64,000 nt of DNA from Capitulum mitella. Its lineage: Eukaryota > Arthropoda > Thecostraca > Pollicipedomorpha > Pollicipedidae. A model generated the notes under the pieces. It was not told the origin of the DNA. It was given only the letters and a program-made list of their open reading frames with translations, and did not search any database. This document shows, piece after piece, positions 45,600-56,774 of this stretch. The stretch is taken from positions 26,495,201-26,559,200 of the forward strand of contig CP099846.1 in NCBI GenBank assembly GCA_030062745.1, in the 5' to 3' direction. The translations under genes were made by a program, and so were the position numbers. How positions within the stretch are numbered: position 1 is the stretch's first letter; each line of letters begins with the position of its first letter.

Positions 45600-46700
45600 A
45601 CGGTCTGAACTACACGGATTGACCAGCAACACACAAATATCACGAAAAGTACTAAGAAAAACGAAATTTTCGATAAAAAATATGTGAAGCATTGTAAGAG
45701 AAAAGAACAACAGGCACAAGTGTTTCCAAAAATAAGATAAGGGAAAATGTCATTCTTTAAGTTTTTTCCATGTAAGACTTGAATTATGCAGCACGCAGTT
45801 GGGCGCAGTGTATGTTTTTGCGAAGCTTGGGATGCCCATGCATCTCCAGCATACTTTTCATTCAGAAACATCGTACACTTCATGCAAATGGTTGGAATTA
45901 GTGCAGTGGAGTCAGTTCAATGCACGACAAAATACCACATGGGAACACCACGCGGTCCAGAATCGTACTAGCTTGATTCCACGACCATCATGCCCGGGTG
46001 GACGCATGGCTTCGTGCCTGTTTCAGGACCGAACCGTTTGGCCTCTGGATTGCACCGGTGATAACATAAACGTTTGTTCCGACGTGACCGATCGCTGGGC
46101 TGGCCGAACCACTCAGCCAGCCGACCCCAGGCTCGGACGACCGTGGTAAGCGGGAGAGGGGCTGAATGCTAGACGGTCCGGTTCCCCATTTCTCGCGGTC
46201 ATGACTTACACATCCATGATCGATGCTTCCTTGAACGTGTCGGCGAAGCGATCGAAATGCGTTAAGAGTCTTGTAATGCTCGTCGCGCAGAAAACCTCCA
46301 CGCCGATTGTTTGTCCAAGGTGGAGCGTCACTCCGATGAAAACGGACACGGTATTTGTCTTGTCAGTCTCCTCTGCCGACCTGTCTCAGCAATTCCGGGG
46401 ACTCTCGCCCCGAAGATTCCCGCCCTTCGTGGTGCCGCGCACACCTTAAAGTCGTGACTGTACCACAGGCATCCGTTCAACCCGTCCAGGATTGTTACGT
46501 ACCCTCGGTTCGTTGAGTGACAGTGACGCTACCTGGCCGTTCCGTCTGCAGCCCGCCGCGGTATCCAGACTCACGACCTCTGCTGTAGGAAGCTAGGAAC
46601 CTCTGCCGAGAAGCTAGAGCCATTGGGCACGACACTAGCGTCAACCACCCTCGTCTCTATATACCCACGCTTCCCATGAGAGAACAACGTGGTACGACTT
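45600..46700. other. Intergenic DNA without a recognised gene
   Basis: Only short open frames without recognisable domains; nothing else seen. Confidence 0.5.
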
Positions 46701-46707
46701 TCAGAGT

Positions 46708-46713
46708 TTTATT
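46708..46713 (-). terminator. Polyadenylation signal (AATAAA) of the DEAD-box-like gene
   Basis: The minus strand reads CAATAAAACTCTG about 116 nt past the stop codon. Position and orientation support a real transcript from the intronless gene. Confidence 0.6.
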
Positions 46714-46828
46714 GAAAACAAAAACAAACAAGTATCGCCTTCTCGCTGGTAACAGGGGGTTTCCAATAGTCCGTGCGTGATTCGTGTCCGTGCGTGCATC
46801 TGGTGGGCAGGCGGGGCGGGGTGTCGGC

Positions 46829-48178
46829 TCACCCTTCCACCACGCCCTGCGCCATGGCTTCGGGCAGCGGCGGCTGTGGCACCACGATCTCCGGCACGGC
46901 CAGTTCGCCGAGCTTCTCCGCCAGCTTCAGCACGGCGTCCTCCAGCAGCTGGCCGTTGGTGGTACCGTTGGTAGTGCCGCCCTTGGCGTCGTCGCCACCC
47001 TCGCCGCTCACCTTCTCAGACTTCTCCCGGGTCGGCGGCGCCGCCGGCGCCTCCACCAGCAGCTGGCGGACGGGTGGCTTGGCGAACAGCTGCAGCAGCT
47101 TCGGGATGTCCTCGTGCATCATCGACAGGAACACCATCAGCTGCAGGCGCGCCTGCACCTCCCACATCTCGCCGAGCACGGCGTACATGTGGTCCTTGTC
47201 GAAGCGGCGCGTCATCATCGTGTCGACGTCGTCCAGCACGAGCACGCGCAGGTCGGCCACCTTGAGCGCGCCGCGGCGCACCATGTCGAACGCCCGGCCC
47301 AGCGTGCCCACCACCACGTGACAGCCGGCGCTCATGTCGCGCATGTCGTCGCGGATGTTGGTGCCGCCGATCGACAGATGGCAGGCCAGGCGCGGCCGGA
47401 TGAACGTCGCCAGGCCCACCAGCTCGCGGTTCAGCTGCTTGGCCGCGTCGCGCGACGACGTCAGCACGAGCGCCTGGCAGGCGCGCTGCTGCGCGTCCAC
47501 CTTGTTGAGCACGGCCAGCGCGATGGCGGCCATCTTGCCGTCGTCGGCGCCGGCGCCGCGCGCCTGCACCACCACGTCGCCGGGCTGCAGCAGCGCCGGC
47601 AGCGCGCGCTGCTGCAGCCGCGTCGGCTCGCTCACGCCGGACGGGCTCGCCTGGATGCCCGTCAGGAGGTCGGGCTTCAGCGGCAGCTGGTCGAACGCCG
47701 TGACGGGCTCGCCGGTCCAGTTAGGCTCGAGCGGCTCGTCCGAGAGCCCGGTGGGCGCCGCCGGCGCGCGCCCGTCGCTGGCCCGCTTGGCGCGCCGGTG
47801 TCGGCGCGAGCGGCGCTCGCCGCGGCGGCCCTTCTTGCCGCGCGGCGACTGCTCGCGCGGCTCGGCGTGGCTGCTGTCCGACTCGTTCGAGGACAGCTCC
47901 TCGGCAGTGCTGCGCCGCTTCTCCTCGTCCCCCTCGCCCTCGTCTCCGGCCGCGGCGGCGCGCGACTTCTTGGCGTCGCCCAAACCGCGCTTCCGGGCGG
48001 GCGGCGCGCCCTTCTTGGCCGCCAGCTGGCCGGACAGGTAGCTCACGTGCTTGTCCAGCTTCAGGATGCTGCGGTACAGGTTGCTGTGCTCCTTCTCCTG
48101 CAAGTTCTGCATCACGCGCAGCTGGTCGACGCACATTTGCAGCTTCTCGAACAGCTGGTGCAGCTCGCGTTCGTTCAT
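46829..48178 (-). CDS. Intronless eIF4A/DEAD-box-like pseudo-helicase with N-terminal coiled coil, 449 aa
   Basis: One uninterrupted frame. The start at 48,178 (MNERELHQLFEKL) was chosen because a clean heptad-like helix begins there. Residues 1-56 look like a coiled coil. Residues 57-145 are low-complexity, acidic then Arg/Ser-rich, suggesting a nuclear signal. Residues 160-378 match only the first RecA domain of eIF4A. A Q-motif-like PTRLQQRALP (185-194) and IGGTNIRDDM (270-279) are recognisable. The catalytic motifs are altered: motif I AxxGTGKT is ARGAGADDGKMA (206-217), motif II DEAD is DDVD (316-319), motif III SAT is SMM (352-354), and TPGR is TLGR. The second RecA domain is absent and is replaced by a low-complexity tail. 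It is probably derived from an eIF4A-type retrocopy and maintained as a non-ATPase protein. The function is unknown. Confidence 0.8.
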   Translation of the reverse strand: MNERELHQLFEKLQMCVDQLRVMQNLQEKEHSNLYRSILKLDKHVSYLSGQLAAKKGAPPARKRGLGDAKKSRAAAAGDEGEGDEEKRRSTAEELSSNESDSSHAEPREQSPRGKKGRRGERRSRRHRRAKRASDGRAPAAPTGLSDEPLEPNWTGEPVTAFDQLPLKPDLLTGIQASPSGVSEPTRLQQRALPALLQPGDVVVQARGAGADDGKMAAIALAVLNKVDAQQRACQALVLTSSRDAAKQLNRELVGLATFIRPRLACHLSIGGTNIRDDMRDMSAGCHVVVGTLGRAFDMVRRGALKVADLRVLVLDDVDTMMTRRFDKDHMYAVLGEMWEVQARLQLMVFLSMMHEDIPKLLQLFAKPPVRQLLVEAPAAPPTREKSEKVSGEGGDDAKGGTTNGTTNGQLLEDAVLKLAEKLGELAVPEIVVPQPPLPEAMAQGVVEG

Positions 48179-48970
48179 GACGGCGGCGCGTCCCGCTGGC
48201 TCTAGGTCGGTGAACTGGGAGCTGGAGAAGCACTGAACCTCAACCCATGCCGCGCCGGGGGAACTGGCGCCGGCCGGCCGGCCGCAGGCCGACCGACGGG
48301 TCACCGCCTCTCAGCCCGGGGCGCGCCGGACTCAGCGGTACAGCCTACGCGCCAGGGGAGCGCGCCACGAGCGGGCGCCGCAGCGCGGGAACTTGGTGAC
48401 CGAAGAACGGCAGACGACTGACTGACGCTCGACAAGGGGCACGACTTGACACAAGACTATGACGCTAATAGTCAAACCTGACTGATGCGCCGTTAAAAAA
48501 GACTGGGTGGAAAGCAAACAGATAAAAGACGCCGTGAATGTGCGCAGCAGGCTAAACGTTTTTTAATCCATATTACGCAGCCTGTGACTAGCGCAGCAGC
48601 CCTGTTTTAGTTCTGAGTAACTGATTTGAAGTTTATACTGACATCACTGCACACGACACACTATAATAATATGCTCTGCAGCTAAAAATTCATTTAGTAG
48701 GTCAACACAAATTTAATCATTGGCGAGAAATAATGAGTTTGCAGTACATAATACGACGAAAACTGCTTTTGCAGCGTGTGAAATATTTTTTGCAGGGCTG
48801 AAAACGAATGCAGTCGCTTAAATAAACCCGTTAATTCAATTTAAAACGTTACTTCGAACGATGCTTGTACGAGAACGTTACCACATTAACGTGTTATTTC
48901 ATTATGTAAACCTTATCGTCTGTCTTGAGAAGTAATGTTACACACTGCATCTGCACACTGCATGCCGGGC

Positions 48971-49133
48971 ACAGCCGCAGCCAAGGGGGGCCCGGGGGCC
49001 TGCCCCCCTTTAGGCCCGCATTTTTGTGAAAACCATTGCACATCGTCTTCCCGACAGAGTGTTTTGGTATGATTTCAATTCACACTGAACTCTGCTCCCT
49101 CCCCCCTCAAGAAAATCTTGGCTGCGCCCGCGG
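48971..49133. mobile_element. hAT-like MITE, copy 3, with perfect 8-bp target duplication
   Basis: The flanking direct repeat TGCCGGGC (48,963-48,970 and 49,134-49,141) is perfect. The left end is CAGCCGCAGCCAAGGGGGG. The right end read inward contains GGGCGCAGCCAAGATTTTCT. The sub-terminal AGCCAAGATTTTCTTGAGGG matches AGCCAGGATTTTCTTCAGGG of the copy at 12,838, which shows common origin. Confidence 0.8.
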
Positions 49134-49149
49134 TGCCGGGCGCCATATT

Positions 49150-52100
49150 CGAATTCGGGGAAAAATATGGCGCTGATGATTTAACATAGACTCTAGATAT
49201 AGAACATAGACTCTAGTGCGGCATGCTGATACGCTAGATTACGCATGTCATGCATACAACATGTCATACAACTAGTCATGCAGTTGGCCCCGTCAGTTTC
49301 CCTCCTGGCGGCTCGGGTCTTATCGTGTTAAGTTGGAAACGTTGGGTTGGAAGGTCAGCCCACAGCTGGCAATAAGCCAAGAGAGCCGAAACAGTCATGC
49401 TGATAACCACACAACCGTCACTGTGCTGTTGTCAGTGAGCTGCTTCCCTCGAATTGCGCAATCGGCAGTGGAAACAAGTGGTCGGAATCCGGGCGGCGAG
49501 CAGGAAGGTCCTGTTAAACGCAGCCTTTAATCCTTATTCCACCCTTACAAGACATTCGGAAGAAATAGTTGTAAATTATTGCTTAATGTATGCTTCATTT
49601 CCACGGACGAAGAGTCGGGGATATCTTTGTCTCGGAGCAGGGGCGGCTGAGAAAAAAGGGCGAAGAAGTCCGAGCTGGCAAGAGCAGGCAAATACTCGTA
49701 TTTCGATTTCCAGCAGTCCACTGCTGAGATGCAGTGGCCCAGCCGATGTAAGAATAAAAACTGACATCAGAAACTGCCACGGCCTGTATGACGAACGATC
49801 GAATGCCTACAAATGCGTGGGCGATGCGGTTGCCACAGTCGAAAAAGCTTTTCATACACGTCTAGCACCCTCTAGACGGAGTCCAGCATATCGTGCAAAG
49901 CGTTCGGAGGACCGGATCCAGAAGTCTTCCAAACAAGTGAAATATTGTTCTATGGCACATTGGTTGCCGGTGCCGGGAGCAGACATGCTTGGCACAGGTT
50001 TCCAGGGGCGAGGGAAGGAAAGTATCAAAGTATCAAATGTAGTTGATTCGACTTCCTTCCTGGACAATCAAGGTATCTCCGATGATAATATGCTGTTGTT
50101 GCGTTGTATTTGCTGGGAACGCGCTTTCGTAATATTTTAGCTGTGCCGTTTTACATCTTATTCAGCTGGTCATTGAGAGACGTTTAAGAACGCGCGAGAC
50201 AAATAACGGCGCATACCTTTAACGCTTGTAACACACAGAACTGCGTACGGAAACCGTGAACCGGTGCGGGAAGGTGTCAGGTGCGTGTTGGGCACTCGTT
50301 GGTGGCTTAAATCTCCCCTATAGCTCTTTTATTTGCAAAATATCATTAAGAACGCCCTAATATGCTTGCTGCCAATGGTGAAAATTGACATTACAGTGAT
50401 ATCCACTCATTTTGCAGCTCAACGAATGTCGACACAAACATCATTGCTTTTTGGGAAAGCAAGTTTAACTGAGTGCTGTTAAATACCCATCATTGTTGAA
50501 ATCGGCTAACTTTATCTAGCCCTTGCTGTTTGGATGATACTTTTTGTTCATCATGAAAGCAAGAAAAGTTTGCGAGTTTTTTCCAAATCCACAGGTTTCT
50601 TGATGTCTGTATATGTGCTGTGTAGCTAGCTTACTTAAGCTGCTGTTTGTACTTTGTGTGATAAATTCTGTTTATCATGAGATCAAGATAAGTTGACACT
50701 TTTTACTCAAGTCCACAGGTTTTCTGATCCTGATCACACCACATACATGTTGTGGCGTGTATGTGGATATGTGTTTGAAGCATGAAGTATGCTTTAGGAA
50801 TTTTGGAATTGCATGCATGGAATTTTTAAATTATACTGTGGGATGGAAGTTGCTCTGAGCCAGTCATTTAGTGTGAAATTATCAGCATCCAGTTTTTCAC
50901 TTTCTTGTTTTTTCTGTGTGGTTAAAACCATAAATACATCAATTTTGGTAGAGATAAAGAATTTCAGCCTTTTTTTAACTTATGGTTGTGCTTGTGTATC
51001 TATCAGAAAAGCTGTACCATTTTGTGTAATTTTGCAGTTCTTGTGTGGGCATTAGTTTTGGTTTTTGTAGTATATTCAGCTTGATGCTGCAGATTTGCAT
51101 GTCAGCCACATTTAGCCAGTAAGAATGGTGGTTGTCAACTCATTCCTTTTTCAGTCATAATTGAGATAAAGTAACAAAGCAAAAACAGGGAGTGACAGGT
51201 TTATTTCTGCTCCAGGGAATATGTGATGTGGCACCTTGAGGTCACTGGCTGACCTCTCTCTTAACAGTCAAAGATAGTATAACATCATTTGGCACCTGTG
51301 CTGTCATCATACAAGGTTTTTGGAGAAATGGCTTACAACCATGCATTTATAGCAAGTTGGTTTTAGAACTGGCAAGTTATTGCAGTCAGTATTTTTTTCA
51401 TTTAGGTTAAGATCAGACCATTGCAAGTTGGCATCATTATCACACTCTGAGATGCTGATAGTGTCAGATGTGATGCTGACAGTACCAGGAATATGCTGTA
51501 TTACCACAATAACATTCTGGTTGTCAAGAGAGGTAAAATTAGTTGCCTAAACTGAACTGGGCTTAGGTTTCAGGTTTCTGATGCATTCCATTTCCAGGGA
51601 GCCCAGCAAAAATCTGGGGGCATCAACCAGCTCATCTTTGTCCAGCAAAAAGGTTAAAGGACACCTTACACACATGCCCAAGTTTGAATTGGGTAGCCAA
51701 GCCAAAGCATGTACCCTTAGAAGCCAATATACATTTGTCTGAAAACCAGTGACCAGAAGTTCTTAATTTTGAGTGGAAATACACACTCAGCAATATTATT
51801 TTTTACCTCTCTCATGATCATAATGACCTCACCTCAGATTCTGTTCAAATGCATGCAAAAAGACTTTTGACAGTAATTATGTACCTCCACATCAACCTTT
51901 GATGCTCCAAAACATTGCTGATGGATGATACACAAAAGCCTCATGATTTCCTCTGCATTTATGCATTACAAGAGAAGCATTGCGGATTTGCCATATCTTG
52001 CTACCAATTCGGCAGGGACAAAAAACTTGACGCCTCATGGGAAGGAGTCAGAAATAATGTCCCACCCAAAACCCACTTTGCATTCAGTGTGAACTGAGAC

Positions 52101-52890
52101 AATTGAATATGGTTTCCACATGATAACCAAAAAAGGAAAAAATCTTCGACTTCCTACAGTGCCAAATGGCATGTTCCAAAAAGCTTACAATATTCAAAAA
52201 GCCCATAAATATAAACTAAGTATTTTTGGCTTCGTCATAGTGGCCTTGGACCTTGATTGCCACAGAGCAATGAAATATTTGGCAAAAAGAAAGACCCGAA
52301 AGCTGAACTAAAGGGATAATGTAAGAAAGGAGTTTTGCATGGCTTAGGCTTAAATGCTTCAACATAGAGTTAGTCAGTGTAATAACCCAGGGTGCTCTCT
52401 GGCTTCTTGGCACCGTGCGGAGATGTGCGGGACAGCCCGGCCAGCCAGTTCAGAACTTTCATGGAACATGTCTGCACGAAGGCAAACCAGTACAGTTCGA
52501 TGTGGCTACCAGCGGATGATGCAGGGGTGCGGACATGGTGTCACGAACAGGTCCTGGAGACCTTTCAAAACATTCGAGCGGGGCTCCACACGGGCAAAGC
52601 TGATGTAGTGGAGGTGGCTGAGATGTGTCTGGTACTGTCACGATACCAGTCAGATACAGAAAGAGTGGGGAAGACCACGAAGACGGTTAGCGAGGGTCGG
52701 TTTGCGGGTAAGTTCGACGAGAGGAAGAGAAACGAGAAGGGCCGCGCCTAGAAAGAGGTATTCATTATCGAGAACGCCGTACCCCTCCAGTTTTTCCCGT
52801 CCTCTGCGGTGGCAGACCGATGGCTGACGCCCCTCCGTCCCAGCCTAGAAAAGACAATCCCTGACGGTGCGGCGACTCAATAAGCTTGGT
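49150..52890. other. Intergenic; CpG-depleted from about 50,300 to 52,350
   Basis: A plus-strand frame of 228 codons (49,454-50,140) and one of 119 codons (52,392-52,751) have no recognisable domain. From about 50,300 the DNA is T-rich with very few CG dinucleotides, then switches back near 52,380. No conserved exon was seen. Confidence 0.5.
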
Positions 52891-52894
52891 AGAA

Positions 52895-53640
52895 AGTTCA
52901 GGTTCATGTTGGCTGATTAGGGTAGTACAATCTTATGCATGTTGTGTGCTGCCGAACGTCCAGTGTGTTCTCTGCTGCACACTGGCTTACTGTGTGTCGC
53001 GTACTATTATGCATTGTGGGCTCCTAGCCTGTCATCCATTCACCTTTATTCCAACATAAAATTTTTAAGTTGGATGGAATAAATACTTAGAATTTCTAAG
53101 TTTGTACATTCGCAATACAACGCTATCTGGCTAAACGTTTGCGTTGACTGTCGCGTCATTCGGCACATACAGCTACTGTTTCAACTTTCGAACCGCGGCA
53201 TGAGGCCCTTCGTTGTGAGGCGTAAATTTAGTCCCCATAATCATATGAGTCTTGACTTGTGCCGCCGAAAAGCGCGTGGTGTGTTCAACTTTGGCTTAAT
53301 GTGTGTCGTCAGACATTATGTACTGCGTGCCGCTGGTCTATCATCCCAATCCATTCGCCTGCATTCGGGGTCCGCATTAGTTAAGTTTTTCGTCTACATT
53401 CGAGGTTCGCATCAGTCTAAGTCCACTGTCATGTGATCAAGGTCTACGTGCGTGATGACTGCTGCGTCGTTTGGTACATGCCGCTACTGTGTTTCGACTG
53501 TCCAACCGCAGCATGAGTCCTTTAGCTGTGAGATGTAAGTTTAGAGTATCCCGGCAATTATATGCATCTTGATTTGTGCCGCCGAAGACTGCGTGCTGTG
53601 GAGTACTAGTTTGGAAGACGTTGATGATTAACACGTTTGC
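52895..53640. repeat. Degenerate 310-bp tandem repeat, about 2.5 copies
   Basis: A segment containing TTGTGCCGCCGAA followed by a TTTGGCTTA-like stretch occurs near 53,258 and again near 53,574, and a weaker match (TGTGCTGCCGAACGTC) near 52,945. A second landmark, ACTGTCGCGTCATTCGGCAC (about 53,147) against ACTGCTGCGTCGTTTGGTAC (about 53,457), gives the same step of about 310 bp. A third, TTACTGTGTGTCGCG (52,987) against TTAATGTGTGTCGTC (53,297), agrees. Confidence 0.75.
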
Positions 53641-54424
53641 ATTCTACACTTAGTCTTCCTTAGCCGGTGATACATTTATGGCAGCAGGATCTCCGTGTCA
53701 GGGTTCGTCTGGAGTCAGGAGCAGTACCTAATCCAGTGATGGCCATTGAACCTGCAGCACACCAACACTGCCTGCTACTCATGCATAACCATGAGTAACA
53801 GGCAATGGGGAAGATGTGATGCCGGTCGTCCCAGTACTCTTCAGTAAAAACAACAATAATAACAATAGGGTATCAGTGAGAGGAAGAACAGCCAAACTTT
53901 TGATGGAATTCTTTTGATGTAAATCACAACAGAGTTAAAATATTCCTTTTTTACCTCCCAGAGGAATACTGACCTCCACCTCCACTCTAGCCAAAAGTAA
54001 TTTCAGGACACTGCTGAAAACTGTAGACTTACCATGGTCCAAAGCAATTTTGTGTGTTTTTTATGTCATATTTAGCAGCATTCTCTAGAGTTGTTGAGTG
54101 ATGCTGCACCACAAAAGTGAAAGAACTCCAGCCAATGAGGTTTTGCATTCATTGGCCAGTGCAGGTGCACAAGTATGGAATATAATTTTAATAAATCACA
54201 TTCCCTGAAGCTGCAAGGTATTTCTCAGTAACCTGATTACTGAGATGACCAATGACATTTTTCAGGCCATCCATGTATATTTCTGAAAAGTTGGCCAAAG
54301 CGAAGCATTCCCTGCAACACGAAATCAACCACTTATCCATTTCTTCTGATGGAAAAAATGCAGGCCTTTCTTGCATTTGACAAACTGGAATCATGTTTTC
54401 CAGACAGTGGACTGCAGAGTGAAG
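53641..54424. other. Upstream region of PSMB1, no gene recognised
   Basis: Mostly AT-rich and CpG-poor. A short inverted motif (CTACTCATGCATAACCATGAGTA) lies near 53,773. No exon was recognised; the PSMB1 promoter and 5' UTR probably lie here. Confidence 0.45.
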
Positions 54425-55262
54425 ATGTCTCTACAGACCATGCAAACTGGTGGCATGGACTCCACTGGAAGGCCCAAAAATCACTACTTCTACCCCTATG
54501 CTGACAACGGCGGTACTGTAGTGGCAATAGCCGGGGACGACTTTGTCGTGGTGGCGTCCGACACGCGTCTGAGCTCCGGTTACAGCATCTACACAAGGGA
54601 CCAGAAGAAGACCTTCCAGCTGTCCGACAAGACCATTCTCGGCAGCACCGGCTGCTGGTGCGACGTCCTGACGATGACGAAGGTGCTGCAGGCGAGGATG
54701 CAGATGTACAGGCACGAGCACAACAAGCCCATGTCGACGGGCGCCGTCGCCCAGATGCTGTCCACCATGTTGTATCACAAGAGGTTTTTCCCGTACTACG
54801 TGTCCAACGTGCTCGCGGGGCTGGACGAAGATGGAAAGGGCATAGTGTATCACTACGACCCGGTGGGACACCACGATCCCGGCAAATGCTACACGGGAGG
54901 ATCCGGAGGTCAGTATTGGCGTGCAGCACGCGTTTCATTTCAGAACATAATACGCTGCCGTGGTACATGCCGTATTGCGCGTAGTAAGGGAGTCCGTGGT
55001 GGGAACTAGTGATGACATGTCTTTGCCTGATGTCTTAAAGAGCAAAGGAGATACATTGTCATGTTAAACGTGTGCGCGCGGCACTTCCCATGAAACGAAT
55101 GTAAGCACCGTGATCACCTGTTTTTGTTTTTTACTTTTGCGGTTCAAGAGTTAAGCCTGTCAGATTGCGTTTTGTCGTAATTCTGCTCTGATCCGTCGTG
55201 GGTTTGGAGGAGTATTGTAAGATCTCCAAATTTCTGTTGTTACTGACTATTTATTATATATC

Positions 55263-55293
<31 letters not shown>

Positions 55294-55825
55294 TATCTAT
55301 ATATATATATACATATAAATCTATTTCAGATAAATAGGTCGGCGCTTCTTTGGGACAGACGCATAATGGCAATAACTATTAATTTTTACCGAAGAATACA
55401 CCCGGACCGACTGGCTGGGGGTCGTGAACCCAGTGTAGCGACATCGGATTTCTGGAATCAACCCATGGCTTCCTGTCCTTGCAATAAAGACTTCCACGGT
55501 AGGCAAACGTGAATGAGAAAACGTATGTCCACACAATGTTGCGCTGGACGTTTTCCGGGTCCTGCCTGCTGGATCGCACTCCTGACTGCCTGGATGCCGT
55601 CCGGCAGGCGCGCTGATCCAGCCGCTCCTGGACAACCAGATCAACTACAAGAACCAGGAGAACGTGACGCCCGAGCCGCTGTCGGTGCGCAAGACCATCA
55701 GCATCATCAAGGACGTGTTCACCTCGGCCTGCGAGCGGGACATCTACACGGGCGACGCCGTGGCCATCCAGGTCATCACCAAGGACGGCGTCAAGGAGGA
55801 GATGTTCCCGCTGCGCCGCGATTGA
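54425..55825 (+). CDS. PSMB1: Proteasome subunit beta type-1 (20S beta6), 2 coding exons, 233 aa
   Basis: Structural, non-catalytic beta-ring subunit of the 20S proteasome. Exons 54,425-54,908 and 55,608-55,825 (TGA) join in phase 1. The start [15 protein letters not shown] gives a short propeptide-like leader. The beta fold begins at [19 protein letters not shown], where the residue before the fold is Gly and not the catalytic Thr, as expected for this subunit. [53 protein letters not shown] and [16 protein letters not shown] follow, and the protein ends PLRRD where human ends SLRKD. The length (233) is close to human (241). A run of TA repeats sits in the intron. The reading frame stays open upstream of the chosen ATG to 54,371, but the family alignment supports the internal ATG. 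Confidence 0.95.
55253..55325. repeat. (TA)n microsatellite in the PSMB1 intron
   Basis: Imperfect TATATA tracts across about 70 bp. Confidence 0.9.
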
Positions 55826-56774
55826 GCCACCGTTTTTCCTCGCTGTCCGTTTCGATAATACACAGTCCTGAATCGTGACGCTGTCGTGTGTGAAGGGCTT
55901 GCTTGTTGTGGGCTGGTCACTGTCGGGTTTCTAACTTCTATTAATCACTTTTGTTTTGCGATGCACGTGTTTTATGATGTATGTGGCATGCGGGATTCCA
56001 TAGACGAAATATGCGTAGCTCAGTTCCTCATAGTGTAGTGGGATCGAGAATCATTTGGCTTTCTTTTCCCTCTTCCTCACCATTCCAATGTTTTGCAATA
56101 CGTCACGCAGTCGTGCGGATGCCATGTTTCGTTGAGGTGAGGCTATGACTTTTGCGGCTGCTGAGGTTAATCAGTGCCGCCACACGGAAAGAACTGCGAA
56201 ACAATTATCGTTCCCCGCACGAACAGAATAGTCAAAGGCTGTCAGGGGCATAAAGACGTGAACCGGACGCGATCCCCCCACCCACCGCAACACTCTGTGT
56301 TGGCTGTCGGAAACGAAGACAGCCAACGAACGACCGGCACTGCTGCGACTGTCGCCAGCCACGAGCCAAGAGTAACAGAAGACGCCTGTTCCAGTCGTGT
56401 ATTTCCACCACTCCGGCGCCACAGACAGCTGTACAAACCACCCGAATTGACCCCAGCGGGCGGCCGCAGCCGACCTCGCTCCCCACGCAGACGACCACTA
56501 GCGGCAGGGCGGCGGCGCCAGCGCCAGCCGACGAGTTCATCATGCCGGCCGAACCGGCGGCGCCACCGCGGCTGGTACAGAGGCCGAGCGGCGCGCGCCG
56601 GCCGCCGCCGCCGCGCCATCACAGCTCCGAGCAAAACCAGCATCGAAAAGCGGCCGCGGCCCCGCGCGCGTGTCCGCTATCACAGAATCGGCGCCGGCCA
56701 CCTGCCGTCCGCTCGCTGGCAATCACACATGGCACTACGCGCTGGGCTAGCTAGTATTGCACGCGCGGCCGCCA
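55826..56774. other. Convergent intergenic region between PSMB1 and PGC-1 genes
   Basis: The two genes point at each other here. The last 400 bp are CpG-rich and carry long open frames on both strands without domains. They are probably 3' UTR or island sequence of the minus-strand gene. Confidence 0.5.

Noticed and set aside
46784..48205. Plus-strand open frame of 473 codons
   Set aside because: Antisense shadow of the DEAD-box-like gene. It has His/Arg/Leu-rich composition typical of the complement of a GC-rich coding strand and no domain.
49454..50140. Plus-strand 228-codon frame
   Set aside because: No recognisable domain, no GC-rich third positions as seen in real exons here, and no splice partners.
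52392..52751. Plus-strand 119-codon frame with a plausible protein-like middle (WLPADDAGVRTWCHEQ)
   Set aside because: Could be an exon, but there is no homology, clear splice boundary or neighbouring exon to support it.
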